Assembly: GCA_021399435.1 (NCBI GenBank)
Contig: JAJTUP010000185.1
Coordinates: forward strand, 1 to 35,876
Source: Diaporthe sp. PMI_573
Lineage: Eukaryota > Ascomycota > Sordariomycetes > Diaporthales > Diaporthaceae
Direction of reading: 5' to 3'
DNA length: 35,876 bases
The translations under genes were made by a program, and so were the position numbers. Below the pieces are notes generated by a model. It was not told the DNA's origin. It ran no database searches and was given only the letters and a program-made list of their open reading frames with translations. Positions 19,082 through 28,377 of this stretch are shown piece by piece (the stretch's first letter is position 1; the number at the start of each line of letters is the position of its first letter).

Positions 19082-19557
19082 ATGACAAAGATGGACGGGC
19101 AGCAACCCCTTCCTAGCTTTGGGCCCTGTGATCCACATCCAGCCAAAATCGGGTCGGTTGGCTGGCGCCCTTGCCAGCCACATTCGTCCATTCGTGCTCC
19201 TAGCCAAGACACCGGCGCGCCTGTCGAGACAACAATTGAACCGGATGACTTGCGGGCCATGAGCCCGCGGATGACAAGCGAGGATGTTGAAGCGTTGGAG
19301 CGTGAAATGCATACTGAACTGCGCCGGTTAGTGAAGACTATGGGATCTGCTAGAACGTTAGATGTGTCCGAGGGTGGCCATCTTGGGAACTGCTCACTGA
19401 CGTTTGTTCCTGCGGATCTAGGCATGCAAAGGCGTTGGAGGACTCGCTCCTTCTCATCTTTAACCGCGTCGAGGCAGTTAAGAAGGGACATGAGAAGCTA
19501 GACAGCAACAACAAGTTGCTGCAGAAGCATATTGGAGATTTAACTAGCATGCGCTAG
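19082..19557 (+). CDS. Short coiled-coil protein, SCOC/DUF2205-like, two exons
   Basis: Exons 19082-19326 and 19422-19557 give 126 aa. The 95-nt intron has GTTAGT, a CACTGAC branch site and CTAG, and the phase-2 junction restores one long helix (VEALEREMHTELRR before the splice, HAKALEDSLLLIFNRVEAV after it). Heptad-like spacing continues through KLDSNNKLLQKHIGDLTSM to the stop. This matches the fungal DUF2205 small coiled-coil proteins, whose animal relative SCOC acts with Golgi and autophagy factors. The usual short tail after GDLMSTSK is missing, so this may be a shortened paralogue. The unspliced frame hides the coiled coil. Confidence 0.72.
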
Positions 19558-19924
19558 AACATGGCTTATGAGAAGTACTGAACCTTTCGTGGGAAGTTTT
19601 TGTCGTTCTCCCGAGACTAACACGCAACAACAGCTGGAACCCGACTTTGAACTTGGTTCCGGCAACTGGAACAAAATGTTTGGCCATTGGATTTCTGTTG
19701 GTGCGTTTTGCGGTCTCCAAACGTCCTGGGATCCGGCCACGAGCAAGCGCACATCGTACATTCAACTCCAGAACGGTGCCAATTTTTATTGATATGTTGG
19801 CCTCAGGTGGGTGCTAGGATTGGCAAAAGTTGGCTGAGTTAGCAAAACTGACCGGGCATGTGTCCTGACCGGCTGACTGTCCACCTACGTTATAACTATA
19901 TAAAATTCTTATCTTAAAAAAAAA
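19558..19924. other. Intergenic, no gene supported
   Basis: The 3' region after the coiled-coil gene. 19840-19930 is AT-rich with an A9 run at 19918-19926 where the PNP_UDP relic breaks off. Confidence 0.45.
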
Positions 19925-20080
19925 TTATTCTAACGTGGTTGTGATTTCCCATCCTTCCAAGCGTATAGTTGTTGTTGTCGTGCTGTGCGATGTGCTCGGG
20001 GCTTTTGTGTTGATCGTTAAGGATGACGCGAGCAGCAACATAGTAGAAATCGCACAGATCCAGCCGACTGTGTAGGCCAT
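19925..20080 (-). pseudogene. PNP_UDP (nucleoside phosphorylase-like) NLR N-terminal relic
   Basis: The ATG at 20080 starts MAYTVGWICAIST, the hallmark beginning of the fungal phosphorylase-like domain that precedes NB-ARC/NACHT in many NLRs. The expected continuation is in another frame (tyr-val-ala-ala-arg, then a HDNNNYTLGRMGNHN block), so a small deletion of probably 4 nt follows the IST. Similarity ends at about 19930, against an AT-rich run. The rest of the domain and the NTPase are absent. The frame is open upstream to 20227 but that part looks like leader sequence. Confidence 0.7.
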
Positions 20081-20404
20081 AGCAAACTGTTGTTTCGGCC
20101 CCTTTCCATCTCCCTGCTCTCCAACGGTCTGTGGGCTTGCAGCTATCTCGACTTCTCGTTCAGCTATTAACAAATGCTTCGATTTATACGTCGGCAAGAT
20201 GATCAGTAGCGGTAGACTTTTGCTCATGCAGGGGATTGGTGTGGTCTAGGATGGTGCTTGCGGAAAGTATGAGTAGTATTTTCAGTCAAATTATTGATGA
20301 GAATGCTGCTGCGGTGGCTTGATTTCTCGCTTAGAGGAGGGATATGGTGGCGAGAGCGAGGATTATTGTCTCGCCAGACTTATTTCAGCTCCTGAGGCAA
20401 CCCA

Positions 20405-21128
20405 TACTTGTAAATCCTGATACAATTCTGATACTGGTACATATCAGTATCAGTATCAGCTCCCTCACTATTCTGATATGATACCTGATACTGTATCAGT
20501 ATCAACTTGATACTGGGTCACGTGGGCACCTCTGGTTAGGAAAATCAATCTCCAGGGGCACATAAGCTTTGAATTCATCTACAGGCCTTCCCAATTATCC
20601 TCCAAGGCTGGATCCAAAGCTAAATCAGCATCCACAGACTCTGGAGAGCATACTAAACCCAATCCTCCCTCAGAAGAGGGCACAATAAGTCCCTCCCTCA
20701 GCCAGCTACCAATGCATTCCACCTTTTCCAGGCTCTGACAGGACATCCTCAGCCTGTCCCAGGAAGCGGTCCTTCTGGCACCAGAGAATGCCCTCTCTGG
20801 TTCCGCTGATTCAGAGGGAATAGAGAGGATATCAATAGCCATCTGACTGAGAATCTGAGAAGAATAAGAAGAATGAGAAGAAGAAAGAAAAATAAGGACA
20901 GTTGGCCTCAGTCCTGGCAGAGTTTTCATGTTCTCGAGAGAGTGGTTACACCATCTCCATTCTGTACAACCTCCTCTCAGCCAATGAGAGCTAGGATCTT
21001 AGGGAAGAGTATCAACCTAGTATCAGTTGATACCAGCTTATTTTGATACTGATACTGATATGATATATATCAGTATCAGTATCAAAGTATCAACTTTGTA
21101 TCAGTATCAGGTATCAATATTTACAAGT
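20405..21128 (-). mobile_element. hAT remnant with TATCAGTATC subterminal repeats
   Basis: Imperfect terminal repeats of 16/18 matches (ACTTGTAAATCCTGATAC at 20405 against its reverse at 21111-21128) bound a 724-bp element. Both ends carry many TGATACTGATA / TATCAGTATC repeats in both orientations. The middle holds only the transposase C-terminus. I found no matching 8-bp target duplication, so an end may have been altered. It separates the TPR relic from the PNP_UDP relic. Confidence 0.75.
20579..20929 (-). pseudogene. hAT transposase C-terminal dimerisation fragment
   Basis: The minus-strand frame contains SQMAIDILSIPSESAEPERAFSG followed by an RRTASWDRLRMS helix and CIGSWLREGL, the hAT dimerisation block (normally ALDxLSIPAxSxxxERxFS). 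The catalytic core is absent. Likely an internal-deletion product. Confidence 0.75.
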
Positions 21129-21441
21129 CTGCATGAAGGTGCCATTGTATGTTGTGAGTGGTGCTGAATGCTTCAAAGACTTTGTTGAGCTCATTCTCTG
21201 CAGTTGCATATCTTCCAATAGCTAGGTATGAACAGCAGAGTTGATGTCGTGACCGCAAACTCAAAGGATGCCTAAGGCCCAAGATGGTCTCGCATTGTCG
21301 TGTAAGAGACTTAGCGGTGTCTGTCGCCTCGACAAAACGTGACCGTGAGAGGAGTGCGTCAACCAGATGTCCAGAGGTCTCCAGTGCGCGTGGGTGTTTC
21401 ATGCCGAGTTCTTTCACTATGAGTTTCAATGTCCGATTGCA
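21129..21441 (-). pseudogene. TPR (kinesin-light-chain type) exon relic of an NLR
   Basis: The frame 21441-21129 holds two 42-residue TPR units, LGMKHPRALETSGHLVDALL and LGLRHPLSLRSRHQLCCSYL, each followed by an R(F/Y)-x-(E/T)A helix. This is the TPR_10/TPR_12 array at the C-terminus of fungal NB-ARC NLRs. An acceptor (CTAGTAAC then CCCAG) just upstream suggests the exon begins at 21441. The hAT remnant interrupts it at 21128, and only a short possible tail (YGLPQELK then stop) lies on the far side. No NTPase domain is present in the window for this gene. Confidence 0.65.
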
Positions 21442-21661
21442 CTGGGTAGGTTACTAGCAAACGAAGGCGCTGCCACTTTGAATTACCAATAATCGACGCA
21501 TTTGTCGATCTGTTCTACTACTAGACGAGTATGTGAGGTTTCCTGGTGCCAATATTAAGCCCGATCAGGTTACTAGTGCTAGGTGGTCTATCTCCAAGTA
21601 GGATACTGGCAAACAAATGCATGGTCACTTGTGTCTAGAAGTACATAATTGATGTATCGAC

Positions 21662-22269
21662 TCAGCCCAATGTGACTAGTAGTGCGAAGATAAATGCTAG
21701 AATCCATGGCCATCGAGACCTCTCCTGCCAGCCGCCGGGAACCGGATTGCACCGCTCGCAGCGGCATTGTAAATCCACGATTCTGTTCTGGTACAATGTG
21801 ATGGGTTGGATAGATTGAGCCACTGGCTGAATAAGCTCCAAGAGCCATTCGTCATGATCCAAAAGCATCACACTGATCAGCCTTGAAAAAAATCCAACCA
21901 ATAGACGTTGCCGCTCCAAAGCTCATTAACAATCCGTCTGGTAACCTCTTCCAGGCGCCCGTCATGTGTTGTTCCATCCCGTAATGTCTTCGGGAGATAG
22001 GGGTCCATAGCATCGAGACATCTGTAGACTTCCCCGAATCTCTCGTGGATATAGTTTTCCGGCAGCTGGAAGTTCTCCGTCTCTTGGTTGAGTTGGAGTA
22101 CGAGACGCTCGTGGTGCTCATTTGCTTCTTCAAGCCAGCTGTGAATGGCTTCGACAGTGCGTACCCACTCAAGAAGCTGGGGCGCTTCATCATGGTTTTT
22201 CCAGCACGGTAACCCAAAGGACTCATACAGTCTGTCTCGGAGGGTCTTGATGAGGATGGTGGATTGCAT
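21662..22269 (-). pseudogene. Unrecognised protein with C-terminal membrane segment, one frameshift
   Basis: From the ATG at 22269 the frame gives about 129 aa (MQSTILIKTLRDRLYESFGL, HSWLEEANEHHERLVLQLNQ, LWSGNVYWLDFF). It then hits a stop because a T7 run (plus strand A7 at 21886-21892) puts the rest out of frame. The other frame continues naturally as SRLISVMLLDHDEWLLELIQ and ends with a hydrophobic segment, WPWILAFIFALLVTLG. One extra base in the homopolymer would make a protein of about 200 aa, tail-anchored by its last helix. It is either an indel pseudogene or an assembly error. No family recognised. Confidence 0.5.
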
Positions 22270-22524
22270 AGTGATTGATTTGATTTGATAATAGGTCAAG
22301 CAGGTTAAGTCAGGTAGTGGAGAGGAGTTATGACATTATCACAGTCAGACTGATAAAAGGAAGGCGATCGAGCCTTTTTAAAATTGCGAAAGACATCCAA
22401 CAACTGGTGCAGTAGCATTGTCAAGTCACTGTTCACCATCAGTTCTTTAAATATTTCGACAGGGAAGCCTAGAATAGGCATCCATATTACTTAGGCCGAC
22501 GCGGCGCGATCATGACGCTGCCCA

Positions 22525-22818
22525 ATGTCGGACAGGTCTTCAGGGAACCCCTGCGCAGGCCCCATATCAACAGCCACATTCAATGCAACACCTCTCTCGT
22601 TGGATTTGAACGTTATGTACTGGGAGGCTAATCTAACAGTCGATACCCAGATCCATGATGACGGCCCGATGGTAACATGCCAGGTGGACGACAATGATCT
22701 GCTATGCTCCCAGGCTGACGGAAACACTTTTAGATACCAGAAGTCATCTATGATGGATATATTTAGATGCAGTGGAGGGCCATTTACAACCCACACTCAG
22801 AATGAGCAACGGACGTAA
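22525..22818 (+). CDS. Small hypothetical ORF (97 aa), doubtful
   Basis: ATG-initiated, with VMYWEANLTVDTQIHDD and CQVDDNDLLCSQADGN and four to five cysteines. There is no signal peptide or recognised domain. An antisense ORF (22796-22491) overlaps fully, and I cannot decide which strand, if either, is expressed. The surroundings 22270-22524 and 22819-23036 hold nothing else that I can support. Confidence 0.25.
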   Translation: MSDRSSGNPCAGPISTATFNATPLSLDLNVMYWEANLTVDTQIHDDGPMVTCQVDDNDLLCSQADGNTFRYQKSSMMDIFRCSGGPFTTHTQNEQRT

Positions 22819-23036
22819 GGCATGTACATTCTGTAATGTTCACTTTATATAATTATTACACAGTCCCGTAATGCCTTTTAGCCCAGTTCAGCGCTTCTAA
22901 TCAGTCAAAGTACGAGTGGCGAATCTAAAAAACGTACTGGCTGCAATGGACTTTAAATAGTGCCGGGATACTCGAGCACGTTTGTTGATCGTTAGTGTCT
23001 CCCTGCCAACTAATTACATAATCCTCAGTATAAGAT

Positions 23037-23366
23037 CTAGTTTGCAGAGGAGAAGCGCAGGCGCCCAGAGTTTGTACTTGGTGTCATCCCCCACTTCGCC
23101 TTCTGCAGTGCCTCCTTCCAGTTCTGTCATTTGTGCATCCATACCCCGAAATCCGTGAAAGCCTTCACCACAAACATGGAGGGATTCTGGGTACAGGCAG
23201 ATTTCTTCGGACTAGATTTTGAGGCTTGATGTGCCCCCACCTCAGAGACTTTCTCAGGCGAGGATTCTACTAAAGGCATCGTTGACCCTGTGGGCTGGTT
23301 GAAGTTGTCCTGGGGAGGTGAATTGGTTGTTGGAAGGGAGAAGAAATCGTCGAAGCCAATGGACAT
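23037..23366 (-). pseudogene. Small hypothetical protein with in-frame TGA
   Basis: The ATG at 23366 starts MSIGFDDFFSLPTTNSPPQ and runs 79 aa to VKAFTDFGVWMHK, then TGA at 23127-23129. The same frame stays open for 30 more codons (QNWKEALQKAKWGMTPSTN) to a stop at 23037. A CGA-to-TGA change in a once longer protein would explain this. Ser/Pro/Lys-rich middle; no domain known. It may be the last exon of a gene that includes the minus-strand frames at 23500-23854. Confidence 0.35.
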
Positions 23367-23499
23367 ATGAGTTGGAATAGCAAGTGTTTAGCCGTACGCT
23401 TCCTTAGAGAGCAAGTTATACTGATGCCCAGGATTGTGTTTGGAATTGCAGCAACACGGTCCAGAAGTGCACCTCTTATGCGACGTTTCGGTCCCTTTG

Positions 23500-23854
23500 C
23501 TATATCACTATTTCATCACCACCGGAATAGTCTTCTGCTGGAAATGTAGGGTTTTGTGTGAGTGGAGTGCCCGTGGGACGCCTGCCATTTTCTTGATTGT
23601 CGCCCCTCTCCATGTCTGGATTTTTTTGCAGATGGATCGGGGTCCTACCCTCTTGCTGGTGGGAGGTTTTACAGTAGGATGAGAATATGGTAATCGTAGA
23701 GAAGATCACCCAGCTCCCTCCTATCCTCCTTAACCGCGGGCTTGGCACATTCAATATGATGGTCCTTCTGAAGCAGGGATATGGGCCAGACAAGCTTGAA
23801 AGACATAATCCTCTTTACAATGCCATCCGCATGCGCAAGTAACCTCGCGTTCAT
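23500..23854 (-). other. Possible exons of an unresolved minus-strand gene
   Basis: An ATG-initiated frame from 23854 (MNARLLAHADGIVKRIMSFK, with LQKDHHIECAKPAVKEDRRE) ends at 23669. Another frame to 23500 contains EGRTPIHLQKNPDMERGDNQ and FPAEDYSGGDE. Both look protein-like. Together with 23037-23366 they could form one gene, but I could not phase the introns. Confidence 0.25.
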
Positions 23855-24261
23855 CCTCTGCTATACAGCAGGATTCAATAACGCTGCGTTTTACATTTTG
23901 TGACTGTAATTGTGCGAGCGGGTGAGGCAATCGGAGCGCTGGCCGCCGGCAGAGCGTCGCCGATGCTCATGATGAACCGAGCCGGCAGTTCCACACCTGG
24001 GTTTCGGTAACAGGCAGGTGACTCTGCGTCACGGAGGCTCAACCACACATTGTTCATTCCCGTCTCTCCTAGTTAGCAACACTTTTCACAAGCAATTCAA
24101 GGTAAATAAATAGTTTTTACAATATCCTGATCATTATACTTTGTCTGATCGCCACTGAGAATAACGTACTAATTCAAGCAAAGATATGAAAGTCCCGAAA
24201 TATATATTCATTTATTAGCAGAAAAGCTGCCTTTTATTGTTGACACGATGGCAGCTACTGT

Positions 24262-24675
24262 TTGGCAGGTTTGACCTATAAAGCAAGCACTATATCCATT
24301 CTCAGAGCCTTCCATTTCCAAATGGAGGATCCAGAAGCTCAGAATATAGCGGTGGAAAGAACTAAGCGTGAATGTGAGATGTTTCGAAAGCGACTACGAA
24401 CGATCATGAAAGAGGTAGAAGCACTTCATACTCAATGTGGCGGGAGGTGGGTTCTCGCCTGCGCTCGGACCACGACATTCGAAGTGGCCACTGGGATGTC
24501 GCGTGGACGAACCACAGCGCGATGCTCGGATCTTGCCGAAACTTCTTGGCACGCCCGAGATAATTCCTTTCCAATCAAAATATCAGCTTCACATGGCTCT
24601 CGTGGCTACATTATCTACTATCAACGTCCGGTACATACCCTTTTTATATTTCTTATTGTTTTCTTAAGGTTATAA
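24262..24675 (+). pseudogene. Fragment resembling a small MADS-like or transposon-associated protein
   Basis: The frame from about 24321 encodes MEDPEAQNIAVERTKRECEM and RKRLRTIMKEVEALHTQCGG, a basic helix reminiscent of short MADS-like proteins common in fungal repeats. After 24437 a different frame looks more natural (CRVDEPQRDARILPKLLGTP), suggesting one frameshift or an intron. The assignment is weak. The surrounding 23855-24261 shows no supported gene; 23875-24057 on the minus strand is an ATG ORF with no recognised features. Confidence 0.3.
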
Positions 24676-24700
24676 ATATAAAGGTATGCCGATCTTCACA

Positions 24701-25721
24701 TTACCGGTAATGCCAGGTTGCCTGAAAGCCGTCCCGCCGCTGAGGATCACTGCACATTTCAATCATAACCTTATCAGGCACTTGGAGCCTGCCGACGTCC
24801 TGCACCTCGCCTTCGAAACAGGTGCCTGTATTGCTGGAACCCAAGTCAAAGGGCAGCTTGGCACCCGGCCGCACCTTCATCCGCAGCCGTGCCTTTGAAT
24901 CCCGTAAAAGAGCCAGGACATCTACGGGTTCCTTTTCTCTTGTCTTCCCAGGATCCACCAGCACCAGCCCGTCGATTCCACTTATAACACTCCCCATTTT
25001 CACCAGTAATTTCTTCCAGACGAACGTACTCGACTGATTTGGTTTTTTGCCGTGGGGATAGGGGTCTTCTAGGTTTTGTCGGCCTTGGTGTCTTCCGTCT
25101 TCGTCGCTCAAGCTTTGCAGTAGCTCTTTGGCTGCCCTTCCTTGTTGACTGTAGGCGCTTTAAATGGGCTTGCGGGTAGTGTTTCAGTCTCAATGAATCC
25201 TCGAAATCTGCGTGGCTGATCTCAAAAACCTCATTGGTGGGATCCCGGGAACTGTGCTGGTCGCTGTGCTCACAACATTGTTGCCTGTTGCCACTTTCCG
25301 ACATGAGATGACCGTCAGGAGTGCATTCAATGCTGACTTCTCCCACAGTATTCCACCGCAAGTCGCTCAACCAGATATCATCGTCGAACAATACCGCATT
25401 AAGGTCAAGGCGATCCGCGATTTGGGCGTCTAGAAAACCACAACAGGACTGTTGGTCCAGGTCAGGTGCTGAATGTAGGGTTGACCAACAGCTAGCCGGC
25501 GGTTTCCGTTGTCGTCCGGACTGATTGTGTGTGAGATATTGGTCAATCCAGGATGTAAAATCATCACCGACTCCATCTTTGAGATAGACCGCGCTGGGTG
25601 GTTCCGGAGGTGGGCTAGGCTGCCGGCATGAGATAGCTTTCGCTGTCTTACTCGGCGTCATAGGAGGTGATATAGCGGCTTCTTCGACGAAGGTATCGCA
25701 AGAGGGGATCTGAAGGTCCAT
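24701..25721 (-). pseudogene. Paralogue of the 6947-8551 gene, single frameshift
   Basis: From the ATG at 25721 the product has MDLQIPSCDTFVEEAAISPP, an SPPPEPPSAVYLKDGVGDDF segment matching the DGAGADLTTWLDRWL motif of the other copy, an Arg/Lys/Pro-rich stretch (LERRRRKTPRPTKPRRP) and then EYVRLEEITGENGECYKWNR. Just after EDKRK an A4 run (plus strand T4 at 24933-24936) shifts the frame. The other frame continues as EPVDVLALLRDSKARLRMKV and the conserved end FEGEVQDVGRLQVPDKVMIE, MCSDPQRRDGF, ATWHY. Removing one base would give a protein of about 340 aa. It lacks the tandem 110-residue modules of its relative. It is either recently inactivated or the victim of a sequencing indel. Confidence 0.65.
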
Positions 25722-26153
25722 GGCGGCGGTCGGCTCTTGGTGTGGTATCGGTCTGGAGAGTTGATGGGAAGAGAAGTTGGAATGAGACGAGGCAGCTGCT
25801 CCGTGAGGGAGCTGGCTGCCTTAAGTAGTGGAGACCGGCAGAACCAGGCGAGCGAGTCTGAGGTCGGAGAGGGCTTATTGAAACGGGCCAAGCGAAGGAC
25901 CTGTTTGAACCCTTGTTTGGCAACATCTATAGCAAGCCCGCTTGTGGGTTCCATTGGGGCTGAAGGTCATTTGGCGGCCTCCCTCGGTGCTGCCACGGAG
26001 GAAACTAAATCGGCTGCAGCCTCGGAAGAGGTGATGTCCATATCACTCGCCAAGCCAGACTTTCCTGGACCTGGTCGAGGACCCGGAGCCCATTAAATCC
26101 CCTGACGGTACCGAGGGTTCATATAGCAAGGGCATCCTTCGCCGGAGGTAATA
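25722..26153. other. Upstream region of the paralogue; no separate gene
   Basis: Plus-strand and minus-strand ORFs here are shadows. Reading away from 25721, the region shares TACTTAA plus GCCAGCT, TTGGCCC and GGGGCTGAA blocks with the region upstream of 8551, in the same order, so the duplicated unit includes the promoter. Confidence 0.5.
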
Positions 26154-26762
26154 TTGATTCAGAGTTCGACGAGAACCTGCCCTTACACAGGGTGGGACTC
26201 CATTGCCTTAGGTGTCGATGCCTTCGCTAGTGCTGTCGATGCGGATACTGTTCGTAGACTAGAAAAAGTCTTTCCAACTCATCACGAGGACCTTGCCGCG
26301 ATCCGGGACTTGTTTAGCTCAAACATGGTTTTCACAGATATTACGGACACAGGAGAACGCCTATGTCTAGAGCAAGGCGTGTGCGCAGTCAGGCGGCGTA
26401 TTTCCAGTATCGAGACACTTCACAAAGATATGCTGTATTTCTCACCCGCAGTTAGGGCCATCTGGAAATTTGTCGCGCCAGATCGATCCCGACGCAGAAA
26501 CCAGCCGACACTGCTCAAAAGGCATTTTCAACCAAGCGAAGGACATATTTGGGAGAGTGGAGATGAGTGCCCCTATACACACAATCATTTGGGCAGGGGC
26601 GCGTTTTATATGGCGTACAAAAGACTCCTTGTATTCGCACTGCAGAACTTCGCGGAACTTAGCTACGAATCCCCGCTCTGTGGCAAGGACGGCCGTCGAA
26701 TAGTGGGACAAGTTCAACACAGCGCTCTACAGCGATTTCAACAAAGAGCCTATGATCTCGGA
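26154..26762 (+). pseudogene. DUF3723-family protein, internal fragment
   Basis: About 200 codons without an ATG at the left edge. Matching blocks in family order are DTVRRLEKVFPTHHEDLAAI, an SSNMVFTDITDTGERL segment, RRRISSIETLHKDMLYFSPA, AYKRLLVFALQNFAELS, then LQRFQQRAYDLGE at the place of the conserved LGF motif of DUF3723. Full proteins run to several hundred residues more, so both ends are missing. The right end meets a hAT-like transposase relic on the opposite strand at about 26760. DUF3723 genes are typical passengers of Starship elements and accessory regions; their function is unknown. Confidence 0.6.
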
Positions 26763-27573
26763 GAATTGGCATCCACCGCTTCGACTCCACAATGTCTCTG
26801 ATAAGCAATTGAAGTCCGTGAGAATCGCACAAGATATAAAGGCAGTGGCTGAACTCTGGCAGCGCCTTCATTTCTCGATGAAGCTTTCTCATTGTGCTAC
26901 ATGTATCTGTACAGATAGCATTCAGCCGCGAGAAATCGTGTCCGAATATTTCAAGAAGAGATGGCTTGATAAGGCTCAAGGTCGTCAATGCCGTGTGATC
27001 ATGATCTTTGGTATCGATTGTCGTCCAGTAAAATGCAACTGAACTAGGAATCTCAATGGATATATTGATAATTCGGTTGCTTGAGATATCATCGGAGGCA
27101 TCGAATATGACGTTGAGATGCGGGGCCTCGTCCAGAAGAGCCTTGACACGTTGCTGATGGTCCAGGTAGACAGGGTCGAGGAATGAGGCAATTCGATTGC
27201 GATCTGGTGGTTTATATGCCGAATTTAGCATTTGGAATAGTTTCAGTGTCTCAGGCTCTTCATAGAGGGAATAGGGTTTACCGGAGGTAAAGACTGCGAC
27301 GGCGGCTTGACGGTCCAATGCATCCTTAGATGCTTTGCTAACACTATCCAACTTAGTGTTGATGAGCGGTTGTCGGCTGGGAATGACTTCATGAAGCTGT
27401 CGATATGCGGTGCATTGCGTGTGAAGGTGTCGAAGTTGTTTGGAGGTGTGCTTCGCCATAGTCTTTGAGCAGAGCTTGCAGACTACACGGTTCAGAGTAA
27501 AGCCCTCTTCCGAAGCCGGCCGGAAATATTCGTCAATGCCATGAAGTTTAGGACGACCTCCCCGATTGGTCAT
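26760..27573 (-). pseudogene. DUF659/hAT-type transposase, N-terminal two thirds
   Basis: The ATG at 27573 starts MTNRGGRPKLHGIDEYF and a BED finger (CKLCSKTMAKHTSKQLRHLH, next Cys nearby). The DUF659 catalytic region follows: LNVIFDASDDISSNRIINIS, AFYWTTIDTKDHDHTA, LNAICTDTCSTMRKL and LCDSHGLQLLIRDIVESK. Similarity stops at about 26750, where the DUF3723 fragment begins on the other strand. The C-terminal dimerisation block is absent. The first 270 codons show no stop, so decay is mainly by truncation. Terminal repeats were not found. Confidence 0.72.
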
Positions 27574-27719
27574 ATTGACTCAGTAATGACCATAAATAGT
27601 TGTTGTCGGTGAAGAAATCTCAACAGCAACATCGGGGGGTGATAAAGCCTCGCAACAACTCATGGTCGTCCCCCACCCCAACCCCTTTTGGGATACTCAC
27701 TAAACCCAGTTGGGAAGGA

Positions 27720-27791
27720 GGTTTATGACGGTAAATTACTTGTCAGTTGGGGTTTATGACGTCAATTGTTAACTTGGGGTTTATGACGTCA
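27720..27791 (+). promoter_or_regulatory. Tandem CRE motif repeats (TGACGTCA)
   Basis: Two copies of TTGGGGTTTATGACGTCAA lie 27 bp apart, with the CRE palindrome TGACGTCA at 27757-27764 and 27784-27791, after a degenerate third unit (GGTTTATGACGGTAA at about 27720). CRE palindromes are bound by fungal ATF/CREB-type bZIPs. The next gene downstream starts at 28378. The rest of 27574-28377 holds no supported gene. Confidence 0.5.
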
Positions 27792-28282
27792 AAAACGCAT
27801 CCCTCGGTCACTACTAGATTGATGCATACGGTACAATAGGACGGGAAAAGGAGGAAACTTCCCACATAGGCCTTAGCATTAAGCCGCCCAGCTATAGCAG
27901 ACGTCTTAAGGTGAAAAGTGAGTGCCCTCCCTTATTCGTGACCGCCCCTAAGGCCACTCCGGTTCCACTTTCCCTTCTCCAGTGCACGCACGCACACTTT
28001 TGCCGCGAGTGTCACCGAGCTTTTGGGTCATATTTGCTGCTTCACATTCACCTACGGCCTGTCTTGTTTAGAGTGCAGGTTCTGGAAAAGGCGCTGGTCC
28101 TGGTGCAGGTGAAAACTGAAGCAAGAGGCCAAACGCCAGGAACCCTGTAAAGGCTTAATTTTTTTTCCCTTTCTGGTCAACCTGCTTACACACGCAACGA
28201 AGCCATTGCGATACAACACCTGACGGACTCGGAAAGGAGAAGCAAGCCTCATTCTCAATCTGTGACCATAATGAGATTGTAC

Positions 28283-28290
28283 TGACGTCA
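28283..28290 (+). promoter_or_regulatory. CRE palindrome about 90 bp upstream of the start codon
   Basis: A third exact TGACGTCA, 88 bp before the ATG at 28378. Together with the distal pair it suggests bZIP control of the downstream gene; that is inference. Confidence 0.45.
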
Positions 28291-28377
28291 GATCAGGTCC
28301 TCAATGCCAGACGCGAGGTCAAATGTCCGGAGCAGCAGTGCCTCACTCACATACCTGTCTGCTCTGTTGACGCAAAG

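Noticed and set aside
25737..26096. A 119-residue plus-strand ORF
   Set aside because: It lies antisense to the duplicated promoter of the paralogue and has no recognisable domain.
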